Part shown: piece by piece, positions 25,551 to 34,542 of the stretch
Layout of the letters: each line of letters opens with the position of its first letter
Numbering within the stretch: position 1 is the first letter of the stretch
From: Herbiconiux sp.
GTDB taxonomy: Bacteria; Actinomycetota; Actinomycetes; Actinomycetales; Microbacteriaceae
NCBI RefSeq assembly: GCF_023264855.1
Contig: NZ_JAHFUW010000024.1
Location: forward strand, 1-57,959
Direction of reading: 5' to 3'
DNA: 57,959 bases
Notes under the pieces: model-generated
Told to the model about the DNA's origin: nothing
Database searches by the model: none
The model's input: only the letters and a program-made list of their open reading frames with translations
Translations under genes and position numbers: made by a program

Positions 25551-26836
25551 AGTGTATCCGGCGCGCGGAACGGCTCCGATCCGCCGGTCGCGCCGGCTCC
25601 CGCCCGGGATGTCGCGCCCGCCACCAGCCCCAGCAGCATCGGGATCGAGAACTCCACGAACGCCCACAGCCACACCCATCCCGCATCCGGACCCACCTCG
25701 GCCAGACGCCCGGGGCCCGCCGCCCCTCCCGACCAGAGCGCCAGCAGGGCCAGGATGCTCGCCCCCACCGCTCCGGCACCGGCGGCCACGAGCACCATCC
25801 GTACGATCCGCCCCTGCCCCTCTCGCCCGCGGACATGCCTGAGGAACACCGGCCGAAGCACCGCCGCCGTGGCGAAGCCCACGACCACCGGCACCAGCAG
25901 TCCCACGAAGCCGAGCGCCGGCGTGCCCTGCGGCAGCGCTCCGAGCACGGGCAGCGCGGGCACGAGGCCGAGTTGCGTGCCGAGCGGGGAGACCGCCGAG
26001 CCGGCGCCGATCGCGAAGCCGGGGCCGACGAACCACGACGCCGTCCAGACGATCATGTTCGGCAGCAGGGCGAGCTGGGCGACGGTGAGCGAGATCCCTC
26101 CCACGAGGCCCGCCTGCAGGCTCTCGTAGAGTGACACGATCGACGAGAAGTTGACCACCAGGATGAGCGCCATGGCCATCGCGGAGAGCGCGATCACGCC
26201 GGCCGCGGCCAGTGCCCCGGCGCGCAGCACCAGGGCCACGAGACCGCGATCGCCCTCGTCGATCTGATCCAGGCGGGCCCGCCAGCGGCGGCGGATGCCC
26301 GAGGAGGGCCCGAGTTCGAGCGCCGGGGCACGCCGGGCCGTCCAGGCCGCACCGACCGCCATCCCGAGGGCGTACACGCCCGCCGGGAACAGGATGCTCT
26401 GCAGCACCGAGGGCAGCGCAGCCTCCTCGCGCGCGCTCAGGCACACCAGCAGCGAGAGCACTCCCATGGCGAAGGTGCCGACCACGGCGGCGGTGACGGG
26501 ATACGTTGTCGCCGTCAGCCGGCGGCCGGCACGCACCCCGAGCAGCACGGTGATCAGGGCGAGTCCGAGCGGTGCGATGCCCACTTCGAACGGCACGCCC
26601 GCGCCCTCCAGCGCGAGTCGGAGCGCGAGATCCGGATCGACCGTCAGCAGCAGGTCGACTCCGTTGCCGAGCAGCCAGAGGTCGGCCGAGGCGCGCCAGA
26701 AGGCGAGCCAGTCGATGGCCAGGCCGAACTGCGTGGCCCAGAGGATGGTGAGCGGAACGAGCGGGATGCCGACACCGATCGCGACGACGATGACCGCGTC
26801 GAGCGCGGCGAGCAGAGCGGTGACTGGGCGATTCAT
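25547..26836 (-). CDS. DUF6350 / PerM-like multispanning membrane protein
   Basis: 429 residues with about ten hydrophobic segments, for example [54 protein letters not shown] and [19 protein letters not shown]. The protein and its position directly before purN match the DUF6350 family, which includes mycobacterial PerM, a cell-division-linked membrane protein. The link to division is known only from mycobacteria and is inference here. The ATG at 26836 follows a TAGGCT hexamer by 9 bases with no ribosome site. The stop overlaps the purN start, so purN translation depends on this gene. Confidence 0.85.
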   Translation of the reverse strand: MNRPVTALLAALDAVIVVAIGVGIPLVPLTILWATQFGLAIDWLAFWRASADLWLLGNGVDLLLTVDPDLALRLALEGAGVPFEVGIAPLGLALITVLLGVRAGRRLTATTYPVTAAVVGTFAMGVLSLLVCLSAREEAALPSVLQSILFPAGVYALGMAVGAAWTARRAPALELGPSSGIRRRWRARLDQIDEGDRGLVALVLRAGALAAAGVIALSAMAMALILVVNFSSIVSLYESLQAGLVGGISLTVAQLALLPNMIVWTASWFVGPGFAIGAGSAVSPLGTQLGLVPALPVLGALPQGTPALGFVGLLVPVVVGFATAAVLRPVFLRHVRGREGQGRIVRMVLVAAGAGAVGASILALLALWSGGAAGPGRLAEVGPDAGWVWLWAFVEFSIPMLLGLVAGATSRAGAGATGGSEPFRAPDTL

Positions 26837-26931
26837 GCTCGGCCGAGCCTACCCTCCGCCGCAGCGACGATCCTGGCGGCACGCAGGGCATCCGGATGCG
26901 GCCGGGAGTATCGCCGCGCCCGTGCGCGGCC

Positions 26932-27453
26932 TCAGTGGAAGGCGGCCTTCAGCAGGATCACGGCGACACCGAGCAATGCGGTCACGAAACCGGCGAACAG
27001 GCACGAGTACCAGCGTGCGCCGCGCTCGGCGAAGGCGAGCAGGCCGAGCACGAACAGCAGCACCACGCCGATCAGCAGGGCGAGGTAGTAGGCGAGGGCC
27101 TCGGAGACGAGGCCGAGCGCGCCGAGCGCGAGCATGCTGATGGGCAGGACGGCGGCGAGCAGCAGCCCCGCGGAGTGCCGCACCGCGTTCGCGAGCGCCT
27201 CGCCGATCGGGATGTCGCGGCCGTCGCGCTTCCCGTGGTTGGCCACGGTGAAGGCGAACACGTGGGCGATCCAGAACACGAAGCTGGTGGCCGCGACGGT
27301 GGCGAGCAGGTCGAAGTCGCTCTCGCCGTCTTCCACGATCACGATCAGGGCGCTCGTGATCAACGTCCCGTAGATCGACTCGGGTGTCACCAGCTCATGC
27401 CGCAGCCGCCGATACAGCCCCTGCGAAGCCTCACTCCTGGTGTCCGTCGTCAC
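26932..27453 (-). CDS. Conserved-looking integral membrane protein, unknown function
   Basis: 173 residues. A charged N-terminus (EASQGLYRRLRHELVTPESIYG) is followed by four hydrophobic segments (LITSALIVIVED, LLATVAATSFVFWIAHVFAFTVA, SAGLLLAAVLPISMLALGALGLV with ALAYYLALLIGVVLLFVLGLLAF, and CLFAGFVTALLGVAVILLKAAF). A His/Lys/Asp-rich loop (NHGKRDGRDIP) lies between the second and third. I do not recognise the family. It starts at a GTG (27453) and is a separate unit 95 bases before DUF6350 on the same strand. Confidence 0.78.
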   Translation of the reverse strand: MTTDTRSEASQGLYRRLRHELVTPESIYGTLITSALIVIVEDGESDFDLLATVAATSFVFWIAHVFAFTVANHGKRDGRDIPIGEALANAVRHSAGLLLAAVLPISMLALGALGLVSEALAYYLALLIGVVLLFVLGLLAFAERGARWYSCLFAGFVTALLGVAVILLKAAFH

Positions 27454-27503
27454 CCCACCATTCTGGCAGCAGAGCGCAGTCGCACCGCACGCACATCATC
27501 CGC

Positions 27504-27552
27504 AATCCAAAGCCAGTAATCCAAAGCCAATGGGATCCGTGATCCATAGCCA
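27504..27552. repeat. Short triplicated repeat, AT-richer than surroundings
   Basis: AATCCAAAGCCA occurs at 27504-27515 and again at 27518-27529. A variant, GATCCATAGCCA, is at 27541-27552. It lies in the 253-base gene-free gap between the membrane protein and sucD. The bases are much less GC-rich than the rest of the window. No function is recognised. Confidence 0.7.
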
Positions 27553-27576
27553 ACGGGCCGTACTCGACGACCCGAG

Positions 27577-27633
27577 GTGAGCGTGTGGTCGGAGGATGCG
27601 ACCGCAGGCCGCGTCCTCCGACCGCGCGCTCAC
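27577..27633. terminator. Long imperfect hairpin downstream of sucD
   Basis: Outer arms GTGAGCG / CGCTCAC and inner arms GGTCGGAGGA / TCCTCCGACC form a ~57-base inverted repeat in the gap after sucD. A second perfect 10-base-pair hairpin (GTCGCGCCGG / CCGGCGCGAC) lies at 27641-27667, nearer sucD. Neither has a T-tract. Together they probably end sucCD transcription, but they could also be a structured RNA element. Confidence 0.55.
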
Positions 27634-27706
27634 ATGTCGCGTCGCGCCGGGCAGGGACCGGCGCGACCTGGGCGCGCCGAGCGTAGCCCGGCGCTCCCAG
27701 CAACAA

Positions 27707-28594
27707 TCACAGCGCGGCGTAGACCTCGCGCAGCAGCGCTGCGGTCTCGCTCGGGGTCTTGCCGACGCGCACGCCAGCGGCCTCGAGGGCCTCCTTCTTG
27801 GCCTGAGCGGTACCGGCCGAGCCGGAGACGATGGCGCCGGCGTGGCCCATCGTCTTGCCCTCGGGAGCGGTGAAGCCGGCGACGTAGCCGACGACCGGCT
27901 TGGTGACGTTAGCCTTGATGAACTCGGCCGCGCGCTCTTCGGCGTCGCCGCCGATCTCGCCGATCATCACGATCGCCTTCGTCTCGGGGTCGGCCTCGAA
28001 CGCGGCGAGCGCGTCGATGTGGGTGGTGCCCACGATCGGGTCGCCGCCGATGCCGATGGCCGTCGAGAAGCCGAGGTCACGCAGCTCGTACATCATCTGG
28101 TAGGTCAGGGTGCCCGACTTCGACACGAGGCCGATCGGGCCCTTGCCGGTGATGTTGTTGGGCGTGATGCCCACCAGCGACTCACCGGGCGTGATGATGC
28201 CGGGGCAGTTCGGGCCGATGATGCGGGTCTTGTTGCCCTTGGCCTTGGCGTAGGCCCAGGCCTCGGCCGAGTCCTGCACGGGGATGCCCTCGGTGATGAC
28301 GACCAGCAGCGGGATCTCGGCGTCGATGGCCTCGATGATCGCGTCCTTCGAGAAGGCGGGGGGCACGAAGGCGATCGACACGTCGGCGCCGGTCTTCTCG
28401 ATGGCCTCGGCGACCGTGCCGAAGACGGGCAGCTCGACGTCGCCATGTGTGACGGTGGTGCCGGCCTTGCGGGCGTTGACGCCGCCGACGACCTGGGTAC
28501 CCGCGGCGAGCATCAGGCCGGTGTGCTTGGTGCCCTCACCGCCGGTGATGCCCTGGACGATGACCTTGGAGTCCTTGTTCAGAAAAATCGACAT
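27707..28594 (-). CDS. sucD: Succinyl-CoA synthetase alpha subunit
   Basis: 295 residues. With SucC it makes succinate plus ATP/GTP from succinyl-CoA in the TCA cycle. Features are the CoA-binding Rossmann part ([21 protein letters not shown]), [36 protein letters not shown] and the phospho-His loop [19 protein letters not shown]. Length fits the family. It follows sucC by 16 bases on the same strand. The gene is complete, and the next gene downstream is 253 bases away across a structured gap. Confidence 0.97.
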   Translation of the reverse strand: MSIFLNKDSKVIVQGITGGEGTKHTGLMLAAGTQVVGGVNARKAGTTVTHGDVELPVFGTVAEAIEKTGADVSIAFVPPAFSKDAIIEAIDAEIPLLVVITEGIPVQDSAEAWAYAKAKGNKTRIIGPNCPGIITPGESLVGITPNNITGKGPIGLVSKSGTLTYQMMYELRDLGFSTAIGIGGDPIVGTTHIDALAAFEADPETKAIVMIGEIGGDAEERAAEFIKANVTKPVVGYVAGFTAPEGKTMGHAGAIVSGSAGTAQAKKEALEAAGVRVGKTPSETAALLREVYAAL

Positions 28595-28610
28595 GTCTCT
28601 CGTCCTCTAC

Positions 28611-29780
28611 TTACTTCGCCGCGGCGGCGAGCTCGGCGGCCTTGTCGGCGCCGTCGTCCATCGTCAGGGCCAGGGTCACGAGCGGGTGGGCGGCCTTCTC
28701 CAGGATGGCGCGCCCCTCCTCGACCTTGTTGCCGTCCAGCCGCACGACCAGCGGCTTGGTGGCGGTGTCGCCGAGCACCTCGAGGGCGCCGACGATGCCG
28801 TTCGCCACGGCGTCGCAGGCGGTGATGCCGCCGAAGACGTTGACGAAGACCGACTTCACCTGTGGGTCGCCGAGGATGACGTCGAGGCCGTTGGCCATCA
28901 CCTGAGCGGATGCTCCGCCGCCGATGTCGAGGAAGTTGGCCGGCTTCACACCGTCGTGCTTCTCACCGGCGTAGGAGACCACGTCGAGCGTCGACATCAC
29001 GAGCCCGGCACCGTTGCCGATGATGCCGACCTCGCCGTCGAGCTTCACGTAGTTGAGGTCGTTCTTCTTGGCCTTGGCCTCGAGCGGGTCGGCCGCTTCG
29101 GCATCTTCGAGCGCCTCGTGGTTCGGGTGGCGGAAGCCGGCGTTCTCGTCGAGCGACACCTTGCCGTCGAGGGCGACGATCTCGCCCTCCTCGGTGAGCA
29201 CGAGCGGGTTGACCTCGACCAGGGTCGCGTCCTCGCCCTTGTAGACCTCCCACAGCTTCACGAACACGGGAGCGACCTTGTCGACCAGCTCGGCCGGGAA
29301 CTTCGCGTCCACGGCGATCTGCTTCGCGGTCTCGAGGTCGATGCCCTTGATCGGGTCGACCTCGATGCGGGCGAGGGCCTCGGGGCGCTCGACGGCGAGC
29401 TGCTCGATCTCCATGCCGCCCTCGTAGCTGGTGAGCGAGAGGTAGGAGCGGTTGGCGCGGTCCAGCAGCACCGAGAAGTAGAACTCCTCGGCGATCCGGG
29501 CGCCGCCGGCGACCATGACGCGCTTGACGACGTGGCCCTTGATGTCGAGGCCGAGGATGGACTGGGCGGCCTCGTAGGCGGCCTCCGGGTTCTTTGCGAC
29601 CTTCACGCCGCCGGCTTTGCCGCGGCCTCCGACCTTGACCTGGGCCTTCACCACGGTGACGCCGCCGAGCTTCTCGGCCGCTGCTTTCACCTCGTCGGGG
29701 GTATCGGCGATGATGCCCGGAAGCACGGGAACCCCGTAGCTTTCAAAGAGGTCTCGGGCCTGGTACTCGAATAGATCCAC
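28611..29780 (-). CDS. sucC: Succinyl-CoA synthetase beta subunit
   Basis: 389 residues of ATP-grasp fold. It begins with the family-standard [21 protein letters not shown], so the GTG at 29780 is the start rather than the upstream ATG at 29804. Further motifs are [37 protein letters not shown] and [17 protein letters not shown] lies 7 bases before the GTG. It is the first gene of sucCD, with a ~225-base region to the divergent surface-protein gene, which must hold its promoter. TAGAGT near 29893 on the minus strand is a candidate -10. Confidence 0.97.
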   Translation of the reverse strand: MDLFEYQARDLFESYGVPVLPGIIADTPDEVKAAAEKLGGVTVVKAQVKVGGRGKAGGVKVAKNPEAAYEAAQSILGLDIKGHVVKRVMVAGGARIAEEFYFSVLLDRANRSYLSLTSYEGGMEIEQLAVERPEALARIEVDPIKGIDLETAKQIAVDAKFPAELVDKVAPVFVKLWEVYKGEDATLVEVNPLVLTEEGEIVALDGKVSLDENAGFRHPNHEALEDAEAADPLEAKAKKNDLNYVKLDGEVGIIGNGAGLVMSTLDVVSYAGEKHDGVKPANFLDIGGGASAQVMANGLDVILGDPQVKSVFVNVFGGITACDAVANGIVGALEVLGDTATKPLVVRLDGNKVEEGRAILEKAAHPLVTLALTMDDGADKAAELAAAAK

Positions 29781-30007
29781 GCTGGTCTTCCAATCCGCTT
29801 TCAACTCGTCGTCCTGCAGGGGATTTCGCAGGGCGTGACTGACGGCGCGACAAAAGGAGTGTCCCCTCCATCGCTCCGGACACCATCTAGCACTCTACCC
29901 CCGTGGCGGAGGGCCGCTCGTCGTCCACAGGCGGGGCTCCGGCCGGATCCATCCACAGATCCGCCCTCGACGCGCCGAGCGGCGCGCCTTTCGCCGACGC
30001 TGAGGGC

Positions 30008-32011
30008 ATGAAACGACCATTCCTCGTGCTCCTCGCCGCCACCGCCGCCGCGCTCCTGGCGCTGCCCGCCGCCGCTCTCGGCACCGCCCTTCCCGCCTTC
30101 GCCGTTCAGGCCGTCGCCCACGGCCAGGGGGTGTTCTGGGCGAAAGACCACACCTCGTGGATCGGGGACTACGCGCTCGACGACGGCCGCTCGGGCTACT
30201 GCATCGATGTCGAGAAGCCGCCGCCTACCGGTGCCGGCATCGACTACGCCGACGGCTCGGAGAGCGGATGGTTCTCCGCCGACGACTCCGCGCGCCTCGC
30301 CTATCTCTCCCGCCACTGGGGCTCCCCCGGCGATCCGCTCACGGCCGCCGCGGGGCAGCTGGCCACCTGGACGGTGACGGGGCTGGCCGGTCACGACCAG
30401 GCGTACTTCGCGCAGCGGGCCAACGCCGATGCCGATCTGGTGCTGGGGGCCGCGAATCACATGCTCGCGTTGGCGAACGGCACGAACGGCGCCTCGCGCG
30501 GAGCCTCGGTGGCGATCGCGCTCACGCTCGACGGCGCCTCCGGCAGCGCGCGTCCCGACCTCACGGTCGACTACCTGTCCGGCCCGGTCGTGCTGCCGAT
30601 CTACTCGTACCCCGGCACGATGACGCTGCACGGCGCCACCTTCGCCAACGGGAGCCGCAGTGCCAAGGTCGCGAACGGCGCGACGGCGTACTTCACAGCC
30701 GACCAGAAGGGGGCCACCGAGTCGGTCACCGTCGAGGTCGGTTACCCGAATCTGCCCTACGGAGACGACTTCCGGCTGGGCCGCAACACGGGCGGAAGCC
30801 AGAACCTGCTCGTCTCCCAGCCGTACGAGATGGAGGTGCGGGCCTCGGCGACCGCGTCCGGGCCGAGCGCGCTGCCGTTCCGGCCCCGGGTGCAGACGAA
30901 CACGAGCGCCCAGGTCGCCGAACCCGGGTCGACGCTGACGGACGATCTGCACCTCGAGGTGCACCCCTCCTCGCCGACCGGCGCACAGTGGGGCGTCTAC
31001 CGCGCGCGTGACGGCTCGATGGATCCGATCCCCGTCGTCATCCAGAGCGTGCTGTACGGCCCGTTCGTCGTGCGGCCCGGCGAGAGCGCCGAGGTGCCGG
31101 ATGGCGCCCCCGAGGTGTGCCGGGTGGAGCTGACGGTCGAGGGCGGGCCGGGCGACTACCGGTCGAACCCGTGCGTCGTCCCGGCGGCCGGGTACTACGT
31201 CTGGACCGACTTGATCGATCCGGTGCGCACTCCGACCGACCGGGGCGGAGGGCGGCTCCAGGGCTGGCGCTCCGCGTTCGGCGTGGCCTCGGAGACGACC
31301 GTCGTACCGGCTGCTCCGCGCATCGAGACCGTCGCCTCCGCACACGATCTGAGTGCTGCGGGCTGCGTGTCCGACTCGCTGTCGGTCAGCGGCTTCCCCA
31401 CCGGGGCGCCCGGCATCACCGTCGTCTCCACTCTGCTCGGCCCGCTGCCGGAGGCCCCCACTCCCGAGAGCATCCCGTCGGGCTGGGAGAGCTTCCCGGT
31501 CGCCGGCCGGGTGAGCACGCTCGTCGACCACGACGGCATCCATCACAGCGACTGTGTCCCCGTGCGCGAACCGGGCCACTACTACTTCGTGTACTCCTCC
31601 CGGGGCAGCGGCCCCACCGTGCCGAAGGTCGCCGCCGGTTCGGCGGCTGACGACCACGGCGAGGCCGGAACAGTGGCGGAGCCGGAAGCCGGCGCCTCGC
31701 TCGTGGCACTCGCGCTGATCCCGCCGTTCTCCGACGCGGTGGTGCACGACGCGGAGTCGGTGTCCCTCACCGCGCCGACGCCGCCGACGTCGACTCCCCC
31801 GCCGCCGGCGCCCCCGACGAGCACGCCGCCGACCCCTACGGCCTCGCCGATGCCGCCCTCGCCGCCCGCCGGCAGCACGCCGGCTCCGGTCGCCGCTCTG
31901 GCGAGCACCGGCCGCAGCATCGGCCCATCGGCCCTCGCCACCGCGTGGTCGGTGCTGGGGGTCATCGCCGGGCTCGCCGGCCTCGGTCTCACCGCCAGAC
32001 GCTGGCGCTGA
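30008..32011 (+). CDS. Cell-wall-anchored surface protein with a predicted thioester (TQXA-type) domain
   Basis: 667 residues. A Sec signal (MKRPFLVLLAATAAALLALPAAALG) is followed by a domain with YCIDVEKPPPTG (Cys65) and AAAGQLATW (Gln117). This is the Cys/Gln pattern of thioester adhesin domains that bond covalently to host or surface amines. Two or more beta-rich repeats follow, with motifs such as GSTLTDDLHLEV, CRVELTVEGGPGDYR and HYYFVYSSRGSGP. Next come a Pro/Thr-rich stalk (about 590-625), LASTG at 631-635, a membrane helix and an ARRWR tail. That tail is a class-E sortase signal of the LAxTG form. The ATG at 30008 was chosen because the signal peptide begins there. No sortase gene is nearby. 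Confidence 0.8.
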   Translation: MKRPFLVLLAATAAALLALPAAALGTALPAFAVQAVAHGQGVFWAKDHTSWIGDYALDDGRSGYCIDVEKPPPTGAGIDYADGSESGWFSADDSARLAYLSRHWGSPGDPLTAAAGQLATWTVTGLAGHDQAYFAQRANADADLVLGAANHMLALANGTNGASRGASVAIALTLDGASGSARPDLTVDYLSGPVVLPIYSYPGTMTLHGATFANGSRSAKVANGATAYFTADQKGATESVTVEVGYPNLPYGDDFRLGRNTGGSQNLLVSQPYEMEVRASATASGPSALPFRPRVQTNTSAQVAEPGSTLTDDLHLEVHPSSPTGAQWGVYRARDGSMDPIPVVIQSVLYGPFVVRPGESAEVPDGAPEVCRVELTVEGGPGDYRSNPCVVPAAGYYVWTDLIDPVRTPTDRGGGRLQGWRSAFGVASETTVVPAAPRIETVASAHDLSAAGCVSDSLSVSGFPTGAPGITVVSTLLGPLPEAPTPESIPSGWESFPVAGRVSTLVDHDGIHHSDCVPVREPGHYYFVYSSRGSGPTVPKVAAGSAADDHGEAGTVAEPEAGASLVALALIPPFSDAVVHDAESVSLTAPTPPTSTPPPPAPPTSTPPTPTASPMPPSPPAGSTPAPVAALASTGRSIGPSALATAWSVLGVIAGLAGLGLTARRWR

Positions 32012-32029
32012 GGATGACAGCTCGCCGGT

Positions 32030-32077
32030 TTGCGAGTTCGGGCTCTATTTCCGCAGGAATAGAGCCCGAACTCGCAA
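32030..32077. terminator. Bidirectional terminator between the surface protein and pcrA
   Basis: A perfect 20-base-pair stem (TTGCGAGTTCGGGCTCTATT with its exact complement) and an eight-base loop lie between convergent genes. It is one of the strongest hairpins in the window. Confidence 0.88.
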
Positions 32078-32091
32078 GTCGACCGGGTCGG

Positions 32092-34530
32092 TCAGACCTT
32101 CTCGATCGGGGCGATCTTGATCAGCAGCTTCTTGGGCCCGGCGGCGTCGAACTGCACGTGGGCCACCCGCTTCGAGCCTTCGCCTGTGACCTGGTTCACC
32201 CGCCCCTCGCCGAAGTCGACGTGCTTGATGCGGTCACCGGGCTGCAGCTCGAGGTCGCCGTTGTCGCGCACCTGCCCGGTGACCCGGTTCGCCCACTCGG
32301 TCTTGGGGCGGGGCGGTGCAGGGGGCAGGCCGAAGTTCGAGTCGCTGTTCCAGCGCGAACCGCCTCCGGATCGGCCGCCGTACGAGCCGCCGCGCGAGGC
32401 GTTGAGCGCACGCGGCTCCGAGCCACCGCGCGAGGTCGCCATCCCGGGCGACTGGATCCAGTCCATCAGCTCGGCGGGAATCTCCTGCAGATACCGGCTC
32501 GGCATCGCCACGGCGGTCTCGCCGAACTGCGCCCGGGTCATCGCGAGCGAGATGTACAGCCTCTTGCGCGCGCGGGTGATGCCCACGTAGAACAACCGGC
32601 GCTCCTCGGCCGGCCCACCGGGTTCGCCCGCCGACATCCGGTGCGGCAGCAGGTCTTCTTCCACCCCGGTCAGGAACACGGCGTCGTACTCCAGGCCCTT
32701 GGCCGTGTGCAGCGTCATCAGCGAGACCGTGCCGCTGGTGTCGTCGAGGTCGTCGACCGCGGCCACCAGCGAGACCTCTGTGAGGAAGTCGATCAACGTG
32801 CCGTCGGGATTGTTGCGGTTGAACTCCTTGGTGACGGCCAGAAGCTCTTCCACGTTCTCGGCGCGGGCCTCGTCTTGCGGATCGCGGCTGGCCCGCAGCG
32901 CAGTCACGTACCCGCTCTTCTCCATCAGCAGCGTCAGCACCTCGCTCACCGGGGCTTCTCCCCCGGTGCGCTCCGGATCGAGCAGCTCGGTCGCCTCGTC
33001 GAGCAGAGCCGCGAGCTGCAGGATGGCGCCGGTCACCTTGGGGCCGAGCGAGAGCTCGGTCGCCCGGCGCATCGACTCGCGGTAGCTGACCTCCTCGCGC
33101 TCGGCGAACGAGGCGAGCGCGGTCTCGGTGGCCGGCCCGATGCCGCGCTTGGGGGTGTTCAGGATGCGCCGCAGCGCCAGCCCGTCGAACGGGTTCGCCA
33201 CCGCGGTGAGGTAGGCCATCACGTCTTTGATCTCGGCGCGCTCGTAGAACTTCGTGCCGCCCAGCACCCGGTACGGCAGCGCCGAGCGGATGAAGATCTC
33301 TTCCAGCGCTCTGGTCTGCGAGTTGGTGCGGTAGAACACGGCGATCTGGTTGTACGCCATGCCCTCCTCGTGCAGCTTCTGGATCTGGTCGGCCACGAAC
33401 TGCGCCTCGTCGTGCCCCGAGTAGCCCGTGAAGCCGATGATCTTCTCGCCGTCGCCCACGGCCGTCCAGAGCTTCTTGTCTTTGCGGTCGAAGTTGTTCG
33501 AGATGACCGCGTTGGCCGCGGAGAGGATGTTCTGCGTGGAGCGGTAGTTCTGCTCGAGCAGCACCACCGTGGCGCCCGGGAAGTCGCGCTCGAACTCCAC
33601 GATGTTGCGGATGTCGGCGCCGCGGAAGGCGTAGATCGACTGGTCGGAGTCGCCCACCACGGTGAGCGAGGCCCCTCCGCCGGCGAACGCGGCCATGCCG
33701 GAGAGCTCGTTCGACTGGGGCGGGCGGGTGAGCTCGCGGATGAGGGCGTACTGGGCGTGGTTGGTGTCTTGGTACTCGTCCACGAGGATGTGCCGGAACC
33801 GGCGCTGGTACTTCTCCGCCACCTGCGGGAAGGCCCGGAACAAGAACACCGTCTGGCTGATCAGATCGTCGAAGTCGAAGGCGTTCGCGTCGCGGAGCGC
33901 CCGCGTGTACGCGCGGAACATCTCGACGAAGATCGCATCCTGCGGGTCGGAGAAGTTCGCCTGCCGGGCGTAGCTGTCGGCATCCGAGAGCTCGTTCTTG
34001 AGCTTGGAGATCTTGCCCTGCACCGAGGAGACGGTGAAGCCGAAGGTGTCGGCCTGCAGGTCTTTGATGATGCGTTTGATCAGAGCCCGCGAATCGGCCG
34101 AGTCGTAGATCGTGAAGCTCTTGGTGAACCCGAAGTTCTCGGCCTCGCGGCGCAGGATGCGCACGCACGCGGAGTGGAAGGTCGAGATCCACATCCCCTC
34201 GGCCACGCCCCCGAGCAGGGCCCCGACGCGCTCGCGCATCTCGGCGGCGGCCTTGTTCGTGAACGTGATGGCGAGGATCTGGCTCGGCCAGGCCTCGCCG
34301 CCCTTGATCAGGCTCGCGATGCGGTGGGTGAGCACGCGCGTCTTCCCACTGCCGGCACCGGCCACGATGAGCAGTGCCGGCCCGCGGTAGACCACGGCTT
34401 CGCGCTGCTCCGGGTTCAGCCCGTCGAGCAGTTCGTCTTCGACACCGTCAGGGCCGGTGCCGGTGCCGGAGCCGGGGCCGCCGACCACGATGGGACGGAC
34501 GCTGGGTGTCGATTCGGTGGTTTCGCTCAT
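32092..34530 (-). CDS. pcrA: UvrD/PcrA-type ATP-dependent DNA helicase
   Basis: 812 residues. 3'-5' superfamily-1A helicase acting in repair and in removing roadblocks. Motif I IVAGAGSGKTRVLTHRIA (P-loop 58-64), motif II DEYQDTNHAQY, motif III GDSDQSIYAFRGAD, motif IV LEQNYRST, motif V LHTAKGLEYDAVFLTGVEEDLLPH and motif VI YVGITRARKRLY are present in order. The C-terminal basic and Gly/Ser-rich region ends in a Tudor-like segment (GDRIKHVDFGEGRVNQVTGEG), as in PcrA, which binds RNA polymerase. TAAACT lies 9 bases before the ATG. The gene directly follows the glycerophosphodiesterase gene on the same strand, with a 12-base gap. Confidence 0.96.
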   Translation of the reverse strand: MSETTESTPSVRPIVVGGPGSGTGTGPDGVEDELLDGLNPEQREAVVYRGPALLIVAGAGSGKTRVLTHRIASLIKGGEAWPSQILAITFTNKAAAEMRERVGALLGGVAEGMWISTFHSACVRILRREAENFGFTKSFTIYDSADSRALIKRIIKDLQADTFGFTVSSVQGKISKLKNELSDADSYARQANFSDPQDAIFVEMFRAYTRALRDANAFDFDDLISQTVFLFRAFPQVAEKYQRRFRHILVDEYQDTNHAQYALIRELTRPPQSNELSGMAAFAGGGASLTVVGDSDQSIYAFRGADIRNIVEFERDFPGATVVLLEQNYRSTQNILSAANAVISNNFDRKDKKLWTAVGDGEKIIGFTGYSGHDEAQFVADQIQKLHEEGMAYNQIAVFYRTNSQTRALEEIFIRSALPYRVLGGTKFYERAEIKDVMAYLTAVANPFDGLALRRILNTPKRGIGPATETALASFAEREEVSYRESMRRATELSLGPKVTGAILQLAALLDEATELLDPERTGGEAPVSEVLTLLMEKSGYVTALRASRDPQDEARAENVEELLAVTKEFNRNNPDGTLIDFLTEVSLVAAVDDLDDTSGTVSLMTLHTAKGLEYDAVFLTGVEEDLLPHRMSAGEPGGPAEERRLFYVGITRARKRLYISLAMTRAQFGETAVAMPSRYLQEIPAELMDWIQSPGMATSRGGSEPRALNASRGGSYGGRSGGGSRWNSDSNFGLPPAPPRPKTEWANRVTGQVRDNGDLELQPGDRIKHVDFGEGRVNQVTGEGSKRVAHVQFDAAGPKKLLIKIAPIEKV

Positions 34531-34542
34531 GCTGAGGCAAGT

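Noticed and set aside
21961-25842. A 1293-codon open frame on the plus strand
   Set aside because: It lies antisense to the DDAH fusion, purH and purN, which are well supported. Its composition (His/Arg/Gly-rich, no domain) is that of a GC-rich shadow frame.
27577-27667. A CRISPR array or tRNA-like fold in the sucD gap
   Set aside because: The repeats are too short, too few and unevenly spaced for CRISPR, and no cloverleaf with a T-loop motif can be drawn.
29801-31747. A 648-codon open frame on the minus strand
   Set aside because: It opposes the surface-protein gene, which has a signal peptide, stalk and sorting signal, and is Arg/Gly-rich without a domain.
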